This document shows, one piece after another, positions 46,187-55,491 of a stretch of 64,000 nt of DNA. The notes under the pieces were generated by a model that saw only the letters and a program-made list of their open reading frames with translations, searched no databases and had not been told where the DNA came from. The stretch comes from Bacillota bacterium. GTDB taxonomy: Bacteria; Bacillota; Clostridia; Acetivibrionales; DSM-2933. Position numbers and translations under genes: made by a program. Every line of letters begins with the position of its first letter. Position 1 is the stretch's first letter. The stretch covers positions 11,898 through 75,897 of the forward strand of contig JAEYYB010000083.1 in NCBI GenBank assembly GCA_023430975.1, in the 5' to 3' direction.

Positions 46187-48403
46187 TTATTTTGTAAAGC
46201 CTGCAAGTGCATAAATCAGAGCTGTACTCCAGTTTATTGCAATTTCGTTTGTATAATAATCATCCTGATTGTCAGTCCATTGCCTGTCAACATGTCTACC
46301 GCCAACAGGACAGCCTGGCCATGGATCTTTAATATTGTCTCCGCCTGACCTTCTGTCATGTGGGTTCATGGGAGGATTTACACCCATTCCCGTCACATAT
46401 GAACGGCCATACTGATTTCTTCCAAATAAGTGTCCTATAGCATCTAATGCAGTATTCACATAGTCTTTATTGGGTGATAATATGTTTGCAACTTGAAGGA
46501 GCATTGTCTGTCTTGCAACAGAACCATTGCATCCCCAGTAGTATTCAGTTCCGAGAGGTCTGCCGTAACCATGTGAGTTTCTGGTTGATACTGCAGTATT
46601 CGCTTGTGTTATAAGTGCAGTTTTAATGGTGTTATACAAAGATTGGTCTTTTCCGGTTCTTTGTGACAACAAGTATTTATACATTGCAAGGTTTTTAACA
46701 TTACTCCAGTCAAAGTCAAAATCAACCTTTTTGGTTTGATTTTTCGCCCTGTTTTCAAAATCGGATAGGTATGTGCTGTCACCAGTTGTATCCCACATTT
46801 CAACAGCTGCCCACAGCCTGTCATCGTCATCTGTTGTTTCGTATCCGCCTGTTGAATATCCGCTTTGATCAGCAGCAACATTTGATGGATTTGATTTGAG
46901 AAAATCATAACTCTTTTTAGCGGCTTGCAGGCATTTTTCTGCATAAGCTGAATCATAAGGTTTGAATATCCTTGCTGTCTGAGCTGCCATAGCCACAAAA
47001 TCGGCTGTTGCTGCACTGCCCCAAGGTGTAAAGAATCGTTCTGTGTTTTCCTGTTCCGGTGGTATAAATCCGCCAAAGTCCCTTGTAGTAAGCTTGTGGC
47101 TTACTTTGCCGCTGTTGTCGGGATACTGCATTTTAAGCACCCAATCCATTTCATATTTGATTTCATCAAGGTAATCAGGTATTGAATTTGAATTTTCAGG
47201 CATTACAAGCTTCATATTCTTAATTTTGTCACCAAACTGTTCCCATGCAAGTACCATGGAACCAACCGATACACCCGCATTTACGATATACTTGTTGTAA
47301 TCACCTGCATCATGCCAACCACCGGTACCATCCTTTCTTCCTGATCCGATCTTGGAATCAAGGGTTCCGTCATTTGTATGACAGGCTCCATGTGAGAATG
47401 TTTGACCATTATAAGTAGCAGATACGCTGGTTCCGCATCTCATGAGGTAAAGACCCATCATAACTGTTTTAAAAGGATCGTTGTAAAGGTCTTCAGCAAT
47501 CTTGAAATCAACACTTTTGCCGATGTTTGGAATAGCCAGATAATATGTTCCGGGATCTGTCAGGTCTGAAAAATCTGCAAGCCATACCTGCTGTTTTGAA
47601 TCACTGTCTGTCATAGACTTTGCGGTGCCTGCAAATACCACAGTGCCTCCTGTCTTAACTATATAGAAGTTTGAGGCTGATACTGCTATTGTTGCAATCT
47701 TATCCTGATCAGGCAGATATCCGATTGAGTTTAGACGGATATTGTTGTTAACCTGCAGATTACCAGGTATCGACACCTGAGGCAAAGTGGGTTTGGGGGT
47801 GCTTGTAGGAGTTGGTGTGCTTGCTGGCTGAGTAGGTAAAAATTCCGGAGTAATTGCCGGGTAGTCCACACTTGTTTTATTAAATCTTGTTGCAATGTAT
47901 ATTGCTTCACTCATGTTTATTGATCCATCTTTATCAATGTCGCAGACCGAATTGTACTTTAAATCACCCGTCCTTGAATTGAAGGATTTTGATACTTCAA
48001 TGACATCCGACATATTTACGCTATCATCAAGATTAAAGTCTCCTGCCCATAATAAAACCGGATTGGACTCATTAGATACCTTTACATCTGACGATACATT
48101 GAATGTAGTTGATCTCTTAAGAAAACCGGGTTTGGAAATTTTCATTGTGTATGATCCGGCAGCTACTCCGTTAAGCTCAAAGTATCCGCTTTGATTTGTA
48201 GTAGCCGCATAGCCTGATCCCAATTCTACTTTTATTCCTTCCAATACTGCTTGTGTTGAAGTAACATCTGTTTTTACGTATCCGGTAATTTTAAAACCTT
48301 GTGCTGCCTCTATCACCGAAGATGTAAAAATCGTTGACAAGACAAGTATTAACACCAATAAAACTGATGTTATGGACTTTCTCTTTATAGTTTTCATATA
48401 CAC
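46187..48403 (-). CDS. Cellulosomal GH9 endoglucanase-type enzyme with N-terminal dockerin
   Basis: 738 residues. Signal peptide 1-34. A carboxypeptidase-regulatory-like module lies at about 36-118 and a dockerin at about 121-182 (VNMSDVIEVSKSF; INMSEAIYIATRF). Then come a Pro/Thr linker (183-212), a CelD_N-type Ig-like domain (about 215-310) and a GH9 catalytic domain to the end. Catalytic features: GGWHDAGDYNKYI (Asp base), PHDRRSGGD and TNEIAINW (Glu acid). The dockerin at the N-terminus is the reverse of the usual order. GTG 48403 or ATG 48397 may be the start; GGGAGG precedes both. Confidence 0.93.
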   Translation of the reverse strand: MYMKTIKRKSITSVLLVLILVLSTIFTSSVIEAAQGFKITGYVKTDVTSTQAVLEGIKVELGSGYAATTNQSGYFELNGVAAGSYTMKISKPGFLKRSTTFNVSSDVKVSNESNPVLLWAGDFNLDDSVNMSDVIEVSKSFNSRTGDLKYNSVCDIDKDGSINMSEAIYIATRFNKTSVDYPAITPEFLPTQPASTPTPTSTPKPTLPQVSIPGNLQVNNNIRLNSIGYLPDQDKIATIAVSASNFYIVKTGGTVVFAGTAKSMTDSDSKQQVWLADFSDLTDPGTYYLAIPNIGKSVDFKIAEDLYNDPFKTVMMGLYLMRCGTSVSATYNGQTFSHGACHTNDGTLDSKIGSGRKDGTGGWHDAGDYNKYIVNAGVSVGSMVLAWEQFGDKIKNMKLVMPENSNSIPDYLDEIKYEMDWVLKMQYPDNSGKVSHKLTTRDFGGFIPPEQENTERFFTPWGSAATADFVAMAAQTARIFKPYDSAYAEKCLQAAKKSYDFLKSNPSNVAADQSGYSTGGYETTDDDDRLWAAVEMWDTTGDSTYLSDFENRAKNQTKKVDFDFDWSNVKNLAMYKYLLSQRTGKDQSLYNTIKTALITQANTAVSTRNSHGYGRPLGTEYYWGCNGSVARQTMLLQVANILSPNKDYVNTALDAIGHLFGRNQYGRSYVTGMGVNPPMNPHDRRSGGDNIKDPWPGCPVGGRHVDRQWTDNQDDYYTNEIAINWSTALIYALAGFTK

Positions 48404-48426
48404 TTAATACCTCCCATTAATTTGGT

Positions 48427-49962
48427 TTATATGTCTGTATTTTGTAAAATATTATAAAAATCATCTGTTTCATTTTTAAAGCTTTGAGATTTGATTCTGC
48501 CCTTATCAAGTATATCTATGGCATCATTGATTCTTCCGGTTTCATAATACAATACTGCCAGATCATGATATGGATCTAAAAAGCTATCACTTGAGTTTTC
48601 AATGGATTTAATTAGATATGCGATGCCTTCTTCAATATTTCCAAGTCTTGCTGTTGTAAGACCATATCCCTTTAATGCGTATGGGTCCGATGGATTAATT
48701 GCTAGAAGCTTTTCATTGGCTTTTAGGGCATCATTATAATTTCCAAGCATAAATGATACAAAGCCATAGTGAGATAATGCTTCACAATTGTCATTTTGCT
48801 GATCAATGATCTTTTCAAGGACAATATCGGCAAGCTGGTAACTTTTATTCTCTATGAACTTTCTTGCCTTTTTTATGAGCATATCTATATCCGACACTTG
48901 GTCTAAATGCTGCTGTGCATTTTTTACTGCATAATTGTAAGAGCAGTATCTGTTTTCGCCGTAGACAGATCCCTCCATAGTGAGCCTTGTGTTTGCACAA
49001 CCTCCAAGACATTTACTTCCATTTATGCATTTGATGCAAAGTCCTTTTAATTTGTCTTTCGTAAGCTCTCTGTTCCATTTGAAAAGCTTTTCATTATTCC
49101 AGATATCCACTATGGAAGTTTCTTTAACATTACCTTCGATAAAATCCTTGTTTCTTATGGAAGTACACCCGACTATATCTCCGTTATGCAGTATGCCGAA
49201 ATTGAATTTCCCTGCACCGCAGCCATACCAGGAATACTCATCATATCCGAATTGTGCTTTTCTTACTTCGATTTCCTTGTTGTTGAAGTAGCCTATGCAA
49301 TCTGCAAGTTGGATCTCAACACCACCTATTTTAGTGGCTTTGTATGCAAATTCGATAACTTTGTCGATGTGTTCAGGGGTTGATACCAATTGGTTGTTGT
49401 GTGCCATATTGCCCATGGGAAGCCCAAGCTGAATCTGCCATCCGGAAACGTTCTTTTTTACCAATATGCTGTGCATTTCGTCGAGTTCATTGATGTTAAC
49501 ACTGTTTATTGTTGTTATTACAGAGCAATTAACTCCTGCACCTGTGATCATGTCGAAGGAATTCATTATTTTGTCATAGGAGCCTTCTTTTCTTATATGA
49601 TCATGAGTTTTTTTCAAGCCATCAAGGCTCATGGCTATTGTGTTTATTCCGGCATCTTTTGCTTTTGCTGCAATTTCCTCATCCATAAGCCAGCCGTTTG
49701 TAATCATATTGGGAATTATTCCATTGCTGTTAAGCCTTTTTGCAATAATGTTCCAGTCTTTTCTTGTTGTCGGTTCTCCGCCGGAAAGCGTTAACCATTG
49801 CAATCCTAGAACTTTCATATCATCACACAGCTTAAGTGCCTCTTCTGTAGTGAGCTCGCCTTCAAGTGGTTTTTCACACGAGGAGCCGCAATGTTTGCAT
49901 CTCATATTGCAACCCATAGTTATTTCCCACACTGCTGTTATAGGGTTGTACAAATTATCCAT
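48427..49962 (-). CDS. Radical SAM/SPASM peptide maturase with C-terminal TPR repeats
   Basis: 511 residues. Radical SAM cluster motif CNMRCKHC (residues 18-25), then LSGGEPTTRKDW and LDGLKKTHD. A SPASM region follows with clustered Cys (GCGAGKF, DIVGCTSIRNK, CIKCINGSKCLGGC, RYCSYN), which in this family holds auxiliary [4Fe-4S] clusters. From about residue 375 there are about four TPR-type repeats. The adjacent upstream gene on the same strand encodes a repeat-containing peptide with a double-Gly leader, so this enzyme is its probable modifying enzyme. The kind of crosslink or cleavage cannot be read from the sequence. Confidence 0.85.
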   Translation of the reverse strand: MDNLYNPITAVWEITMGCNMRCKHCGSSCEKPLEGELTTEEALKLCDDMKVLGLQWLTLSGGEPTTRKDWNIIAKRLNSNGIIPNMITNGWLMDEEIAAKAKDAGINTIAMSLDGLKKTHDHIRKEGSYDKIMNSFDMITGAGVNCSVITTINSVNINELDEMHSILVKKNVSGWQIQLGLPMGNMAHNNQLVSTPEHIDKVIEFAYKATKIGGVEIQLADCIGYFNNKEIEVRKAQFGYDEYSWYGCGAGKFNFGILHNGDIVGCTSIRNKDFIEGNVKETSIVDIWNNEKLFKWNRELTKDKLKGLCIKCINGSKCLGGCANTRLTMEGSVYGENRYCSYNYAVKNAQQHLDQVSDIDMLIKKARKFIENKSYQLADIVLEKIIDQQNDNCEALSHYGFVSFMLGNYNDALKANEKLLAINPSDPYALKGYGLTTARLGNIEEGIAYLIKSIENSSDSFLDPYHDLAVLYYETGRINDAIDILDKGRIKSQSFKNETDDFYNILQNTDI

Positions 49963-50070
49963 ATTATCCCCCCGAAAGTCAATATGTAAATGATAATACC
50001 TTATGTATATGGCTGGAAATTGCTATAAATATTATTAAGCAAGAATCAAAAATTACTTCCGCTTACTACT

Positions 50071-50171
50071 AAATTAAAAGTGATAAATCTCTTACATTTG
50101 GCGGAGCAAATGCAGTTGAACCTTTCGTTATTTGCTCCGCCAAATGTAAGATTATTAACACTTTTAATATA
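50071..50171 (+). repeat. Palindromic repeat, family 1, copy 9, with perfect 21-bp stem
   Basis: Both arms carry the GGCGGAGCAAAT version, so CTTACATTTGGCGGAGCAAAT pairs perfectly with its complement around an 18-base loop. It lies between the RiPP precursor and maturase genes. Confidence 0.93.
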
Positions 50172-50202
50172 AATAAAATCATATAAAAATTATTTATAAA
50201 TA

Positions 50203-50463
50203 CTACCGGTTATCAGGCATAATACCATATAAAGGTTGAACACCATATTTTGCTACTACAATGCCATATTTGGTAACAGGTGTTATACCATATTTGGCAA
50301 CAGGCTTTATACCATATTTCATATAAGGTATATAATTCTTTTCAACTGAAACTGTCACAATATTGGCACTTATAGTTTCATCAGCAGCGAAATCAAAGCC
50401 GCCTACCATATCCATAAGCTCTTCATCTGTCAATTCAATTTTCGGTTTTAACTCTTTATCCAT
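50203..50463 (-). CDS. RiPP precursor peptide with double-Gly leader and five Tyr-Gly core repeats
   Basis: 86 residues. The leader has ELTDEELMDMVGG (residues 10-22), a typical double-glycine leader end. The core repeats a KYGI-x-P unit: Tyr-Gly at 50-51, 58-59, 66-67, 73-74 and 79-80, mostly preceded by Lys. There are no Cys, so it is not a sactipeptide or lanthipeptide substrate. A radical SAM/SPASM gene follows on the same strand. XYG motifs are the known targets of tyramine-excising spliceases, which is one possible chemistry. GGGAGGGG precedes the ATG. Confidence 0.8.
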   Translation of the reverse strand: MDKELKPKIELTDEELMDMVGGFDFAADETISANIVTVSVEKNYIPYMKYGIKPVAKYGITPVTKYGIVVAKYGVQPLYGIMPDNR

Positions 50464-50568
50464 TTAAATTCCCCTCCCATACATGAATATTTTGAAATAC
50501 AGCAAGTTCCAGCCATAGGAAACTTTGTAATATAATATTTTATTATGTAATAAAAAGGTTACAAAACC

Positions 50569-50597
50569 ATTATATAATCATTTATGCATAATATCAA
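50569..50597 (-). promoter_or_regulatory. Sigma-A-type promoter of the RiPP locus
   Basis: On the minus strand: TTGATA (50597-50592), 17-base spacer, TATAAT (50574-50569). It gives a leader of about 100 bases before the precursor start. Confidence 0.6.
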
Positions 50598-50775
50598 TTG
50601 AAGTTTCCGATGTTTCCAATATTCCGATTCCTTGAAAATTGTGCCTAATTTTGTTATAATATCTATTGTTTAAAGAGCTGTGAGAAATTTTTGATTATTA
50701 ATCTTTGCTAATTTGACGATAACATTTTTAAGATAAGTTTAAGGAGGAACAAGGTATAAACGCCTTGAAACGATT

Positions 50776-51582
50776 ATGGATTCCGACAGTTATACAAATG
50801 AAAACCTAATGTGCGATGAAGGTAAGCCCGATACTTCTGAAGAAAAATATTTTGATGGCAACAGATACAGCATAAGAGAAAGTTCATTTGATGATTTTGA
50901 AACCGAGTATAATAATTTTTGCAGTGAAGTCTATAAAGAATCTGACGACGATATTCTAAATAAGTATAGATATATAGACCCGGTACCGACGAAAAAGAAA
51001 AGAAAGATAGTTTCGACAATCTTTTTAATTCTGGCAATAGCAGGTATTATTTTAACGTCTGTATATTCATTTGTTTTTGTATCAAACATGATAAATAATA
51101 AATATGCGAATAACAACAAAATAACTATTGAAGGGCAGAAAAAAGAAGATGCAAATACCCAATTTCGGTTGGTAACTAATAAAGAATGGGAAAAGGCTGA
51201 TCTATCCACCAATAAGGATGCAAGCATGATATTATCAAGCAAGAATAGGAATAAGGGGTTTCTTATTATCTGTGAGGGTAAAAGTGAATTAGGTGAAAAT
51301 GTTACACTGAATGATTATTTTGATGCGGTAAAGAATGAAAATACTGAACTCAATAAAGGAATTGAAGAGGAAAGCATTAAGGATGTAACATTGGTAAATG
51401 GCTATGAGGCAAAACAATTACAAGTTAATATAAACCAAAATGGTGAAAAGTATAAATATATGATAACGCTTGTTGAGACAAATAAGAGCTTTTATCAGCT
51501 TATCGGCTGGACAACGGTAAATCTATATGCTAAATCGGAGAAAGATTTTATAGAAATGACCAATAGCTTTATTGAATTTTAG
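50776..51582 (+). CDS. Single-pass membrane protein of unknown function, upstream of ppx
   Basis: 268 residues. An acidic cytoplasmic N-terminus of about 75 residues, a KKKRK stop-transfer stretch, one TM segment (about 79-102) and an outer domain of about 160 residues that resembles no family I know. The only good ribosome site (AAGGAGG, 50741-50747) lies 28 bases before this ATG, and no in-frame alternative start fits it, so the start is uncertain. It ends 14 bases before ppx and probably shares its operon. Confidence 0.7.
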   Translation: MDSDSYTNENLMCDEGKPDTSEEKYFDGNRYSIRESSFDDFETEYNNFCSEVYKESDDDILNKYRYIDPVPTKKKRKIVSTIFLILAIAGIILTSVYSFVFVSNMINNKYANNNKITIEGQKKEDANTQFRLVTNKEWEKADLSTNKDASMILSSKNRNKGFLIICEGKSELGENVTLNDYFDAVKNENTELNKGIEEESIKDVTLVNGYEAKQLQVNINQNGEKYKYMITLVETNKSFYQLIGWTTVNLYAKSEKDFIEMTNSFIEF

Positions 51583-51596
51583 AAAAGGGTGTATTT

Positions 51597-53159
51597 ATGG
51601 TTCGCAAAATTGAAGTTGTTGCTGCACTGGATATTGGTTCCAATCTAATACGAATGTCTATTGCTCAAATTGATGCCAATGGACAAATTGAAATACTTGA
51701 AGATGTTGAAAAAAGCACTTATCTTGGCAGGGATTCATTTTCATATGGAAAAATCCAAAATGAAACCATAATTGAGCTTTGCGAAACACTAAAAGGCTAC
51801 AACAAGCTCATGAAAGACTACAGGATTAAAAACTATATGGTTGTTGCTACAAGTGCTATAAGAGAGGCAAAAAACCGTGATTATCTTTTGGATCAGGTAA
51901 AACTTCAAACAGGTCTTAACATCAATGTTATCAATAATGCAAAAGAAAGATATTATATGTATAAAGCATTAAGGGATTATCTTTTGAATACCAAGTTTAT
52001 CAATAAAAAGGATTCCCTCATAGTTGATATTAGGTCCGGTGGTGTTGAGGTATCGGTATACTCCGATAACAGGCTTAAATTCACAGAATACTTGAAAATT
52101 GGCTCTTTGAGACTCAGAGAAGTATTAGCTGATTTACAAAAAAGATCTTTGCATTTTTCAAGTGTATTACAGGAGTATATCAAAAGTGAGGTTGACTTTC
52201 TAAAATCAATAATAAAAGGAACTCGAATTGATAACTTTATAGGTATAGGCGGAGAGCTCAAAACAATATTAAAACTTTGTGAGATGGAAAATGTAATGGA
52301 AGAAAATCTTCCAGACAGCATAAGAACAATAGGAAGAGACACCTTTGAGAAGCTTTTTGATAAAATAAATCACCTTACAACTGAACAAATTCAGGAGAAG
52401 TTTAAACTCCAGAAGAATAATGCTGAAATTTTACTGCCATCCATGGTACTTTTCAGAAGCTTTTTACATATGACTGAATCGGATGGAATTTATGCACCGT
52501 TTTTATCCCTTAGAAACGGTATACTTGCGGAAATGGCCGATCAATGGCATGAAACTCCAAGAAAGAAAAAGATAGTTGACGATATAATAAATCTTGTTTG
52601 GAATGTAGGGAAAAAATATTTTATTGATGAACATCACAGTGCTTATATTGAAAAGACAGCACTTTCCATATTTGACCAAACACTTAAGTTGCATAACCTT
52701 GGTAACCGTGAAAGGTTTTGCTTCAGGGTTTCGGCGATTTTACACGACATAGGAAAATACATTAACTATAACAGTCATGAAATACATTCATATAACATAA
52801 TTCAATATCAGGATATTATGGGGTTTTCTGATAGAGAATTAAGGCTTATAGCCAATGTTGTAAGATACCATGAAGAAGACTTGCCTGACCCTGATCATAA
52901 ACAATATTCCGAACTTGATGAAAGAGACAGGCTCACTGTATCAAAGCTTGCTGCAATTTTAAGGCTTGCAGAGGCTTTAGATGTTTCCCATAAACAGAAA
53001 ATAACTGATTTTGAAGTAACTGTTAGCAAGAATGAGCTGTTATTCAAAGTGTCCTCAAAAGAGGATATAATGCTTGAACAATGGAGTTTTTCACAAGTTG
53101 CAGGATTTTTTGAAGATGTAATGGGAGTAAGACCAAAATTAATTCTAAAAAAGATTTAG
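51597..53159 (+). CDS. ppx: Ppx/GppA exopolyphosphatase-type protein with HD domain
   Basis: 520 residues. N-terminal actin-like fold with AALDIGSNLIRMSI and VVATSAIREAKN, then DIRSGGVEVSVY. A C-terminal HD domain follows (ILHDIGKYINYNSHEIHSYNII, about 380-403). Members cleave polyphosphate and/or pppGpp. In the usual SGG signature the residues read RSGGVEV, a conservative variant. It lies directly before ppk, fitting polyphosphate turnover. Confidence 0.9.
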   Translation: MVRKIEVVAALDIGSNLIRMSIAQIDANGQIEILEDVEKSTYLGRDSFSYGKIQNETIIELCETLKGYNKLMKDYRIKNYMVVATSAIREAKNRDYLLDQVKLQTGLNINVINNAKERYYMYKALRDYLLNTKFINKKDSLIVDIRSGGVEVSVYSDNRLKFTEYLKIGSLRLREVLADLQKRSLHFSSVLQEYIKSEVDFLKSIIKGTRIDNFIGIGGELKTILKLCEMENVMEENLPDSIRTIGRDTFEKLFDKINHLTTEQIQEKFKLQKNNAEILLPSMVLFRSFLHMTESDGIYAPFLSLRNGILAEMADQWHETPRKKKIVDDIINLVWNVGKKYFIDEHHSAYIEKTALSIFDQTLKLHNLGNRERFCFRVSAILHDIGKYINYNSHEIHSYNIIQYQDIMGFSDRELRLIANVVRYHEEDLPDPDHKQYSELDERDRLTVSKLAAILRLAEALDVSHKQKITDFEVTVSKNELLFKVSSKEDIMLEQWSFSQVAGFFEDVMGVRPKLILKKI

Positions 53160-53171
53160 GAGTGTTAAGTG

Positions 53172-55364
53172 ATGAAGTCTCAGAGTAAGAGCAATACAAA
53201 TAAGCCCATTAAGAGCCAGGGTAAAACTCGTATTAAACCAGCGAGTAAAGCACAAGGCGGAGCAGCTGTAAACAAAAAGGCACAAAGCAAAAGTAAGGTA
53301 CAAGTTAGAAATAAAAACAAATCTCAAGATAAAAATGTTTTTATAAACAGAGAATTGAGCTGGCTTGAATTTAATGGGAGAGTTTTGGAAGAGGCTTGTG
53401 ACACAAGGAATAACCCTGTTTTGGAACGGATGAAGTTTTTATCAATAGTTAGCTCCAATCTTGATGAATTTTTCATGGTCAGGGTAGCATCACTTATGGA
53501 CCAATATCTTGCAGGTATTAATGGCCGGGATTTTTCTGGCATGACTGCTGAAGAACAGCTTTTAAAGATCGAAGAGAAGATTCAGGTAATGGTTAAAGAG
53601 CAGTACGACTGCTACAATAAATCCCTTATACCTGCACTTAAAAAAGAAAAAATACTTATAAAAAAATTAAATGAGCTTGATAAGAGACAGGAAAAATTTA
53701 TTGAGGATTATTACTTCAATACTATTTATCCTGTGTTGACGCCAATGGTCGTTGACAAAAGCAGGCCATTTCCCCTTGTTTTAAACAAGAGTCTTAATAT
53801 TGCATTAATACTTGAAAATGACGATGAGGATGAGCCTATATTCGGAATGGTACAGGTACCGTCAGTGCTTGACAGGCTTATAAAAGTTCCTTCAGATGAA
53901 CTCTCCAATCAGTGTTTTGTTTTTCTTGAGGATGTGATTGAAAAATATATAGATAAGCTTTTTACAGGGTATAACAAGTTTACCCTGACACAATTCAGAA
54001 TTACCAGAAACACAGACCAGGCTTTGGATGAGGAAGAGGCTGAAGACCTACTGCAGGCAATTGAAGAATATATAAAAAAGAGAAAATGGGGGATAGTCAT
54101 AAGGCTTGAGATCAAGAAAAAACCTGATCCAAGGCTTCTCGAAATCCTTATGGAGGAATTCGAGATTAATGATCAAGCCGTATATTATATAAACGGACCT
54201 CTTGATCTTACATATTTGATGAAATTAAGCTCAATTTCCGGTTATGACAATTTAAGGTATCCTTCCTTGACACCTGCGATTTCGGAAGAGTTAACAGATA
54301 TAGAAGATATTTTTGATGTTATAAGCAAAAAGGATATACTGTTGCATCACCCCTATGATTCCTTTGATCCGGTTGTAAGACTGGTAAGGGAAGCTTCAGA
54401 AGACCCCAAGGTTCTTGCAATAAAGCAGACCCTTTACAGGGTAAGCGGAAAATCACCAATTGTTGAAGCTCTTATAAATGCTGCTGAAAACGGAAAGCAA
54501 GTTACTGTGTTGGTTGAGCTTAAAGCACGATTTGATGAGCAAAACAATATTCAATGGGCAAAACGCCTCGAAATGGCTGGATGTCAGGTTATATACGGGC
54601 TTGTCGGATTAAAAACCCACTGCAAGGTTCTACTTATTATAAGAATGGAGCAGGATGGGATTAAGCGATATGTGCATTTTGGCACCGGCAACTATAACGA
54701 TGTAACTGCAAAGTTTTATACAGATATGGGGCTGTTTTCCTCAAACCCTTACTTCGGTGCTGATGCTTCGGCTCTTTTTAATATGTTGTCAGGCTATTCA
54801 AAGCTTCCTAACATGCATAAGTTATACATATCTCCTACAGGCATAAGGGCAAAATTTGTAAACCTTATTGATAATGAAATAGGCTATGCCAAGGAAGGGA
54901 AAAAGGCACATATAATAGCAAAGGTAAACTCTCTTGTAGATGAAGGCATTATTAGAAAGCTTTATGAGGCCTCATGTGCAGGCGTAAAAATAGATCTTAT
55001 AGTACGAGGGATTTGCTGCTTGAAGCCTGGTGTTGAGGGAATCAGTGAGAATATTAGTGTTCGCAGCATAGTTGGCAGGTACTTAGAGCACAGCAGAATA
55101 TTTTATTTCCATAATGACGGAGACGAGAAAATATATTTGGCAAGTGCAGACTGGATGACAAGAAATCTCGACAGGAGGGTGGAGCTGTTGTTCCCTGTTG
55201 AGGAAAAGGATACTTTTAGAAGGATAAAAGAAATTATTGATGTATATTTGAAGGACAATGTCAAAGCAAGGCTTTTGACAAGTAGTGGCAGCTATACACG
55301 CAATCATGGTAAGGGAAGAAAGCTTATGAATAGCCAGGAATATCTATGTGATTTTAAAAAATAG
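53172..55364 (+). CDS. ppk: Polyphosphate kinase 1
   Basis: 730 residues. After a basic low-complexity head of about 55 residues (Lys/Ser/Gln-rich) the conserved PPK1 start NRELSWLEFNGRVLEEA follows. Catalytic C-terminal domains include HHPYDSFDPVVRLV, IKQTLYRVSG, VELKARFDEQNNI and KTHCKVLL with the phospho-accepting His, then HFGTGNYND. It makes polyphosphate from ATP. The basic head is not part of the normal enzyme and may bind polyphosphate or DNA. ATG 53172 is preferred over GTG 53169 on spacing to AGGAG. Confidence 0.95.
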   Translation: MKSQSKSNTNKPIKSQGKTRIKPASKAQGGAAVNKKAQSKSKVQVRNKNKSQDKNVFINRELSWLEFNGRVLEEACDTRNNPVLERMKFLSIVSSNLDEFFMVRVASLMDQYLAGINGRDFSGMTAEEQLLKIEEKIQVMVKEQYDCYNKSLIPALKKEKILIKKLNELDKRQEKFIEDYYFNTIYPVLTPMVVDKSRPFPLVLNKSLNIALILENDDEDEPIFGMVQVPSVLDRLIKVPSDELSNQCFVFLEDVIEKYIDKLFTGYNKFTLTQFRITRNTDQALDEEEAEDLLQAIEEYIKKRKWGIVIRLEIKKKPDPRLLEILMEEFEINDQAVYYINGPLDLTYLMKLSSISGYDNLRYPSLTPAISEELTDIEDIFDVISKKDILLHHPYDSFDPVVRLVREASEDPKVLAIKQTLYRVSGKSPIVEALINAAENGKQVTVLVELKARFDEQNNIQWAKRLEMAGCQVIYGLVGLKTHCKVLLIIRMEQDGIKRYVHFGTGNYNDVTAKFYTDMGLFSSNPYFGADASALFNMLSGYSKLPNMHKLYISPTGIRAKFVNLIDNEIGYAKEGKKAHIIAKVNSLVDEGIIRKLYEASCAGVKIDLIVRGICCLKPGVEGISENISVRSIVGRYLEHSRIFYFHNDGDEKIYLASADWMTRNLDRRVELLFPVEEKDTFRRIKEIIDVYLKDNVKARLLTSSGSYTRNHGKGRKLMNSQEYLCDFKK

Positions 55365-55491
55365 CTGGTCAACTGGAGATTTCAATAATATTTTTATACG
55401 TCATAAATTATTTATATTTATTGTATACTTTATTATACGTTAAAGGCTTTTTAATGTAATTTTGAAAATTAATAAAGGAGATGAAATATTA

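Noticed and set aside
48427..50463. Firm naming of the RiPP enzyme as a splicease
   Set aside because: The XYG motifs fit, but the leader is not nif11-type and no partner RRE protein is present, so the chemistry stays open.
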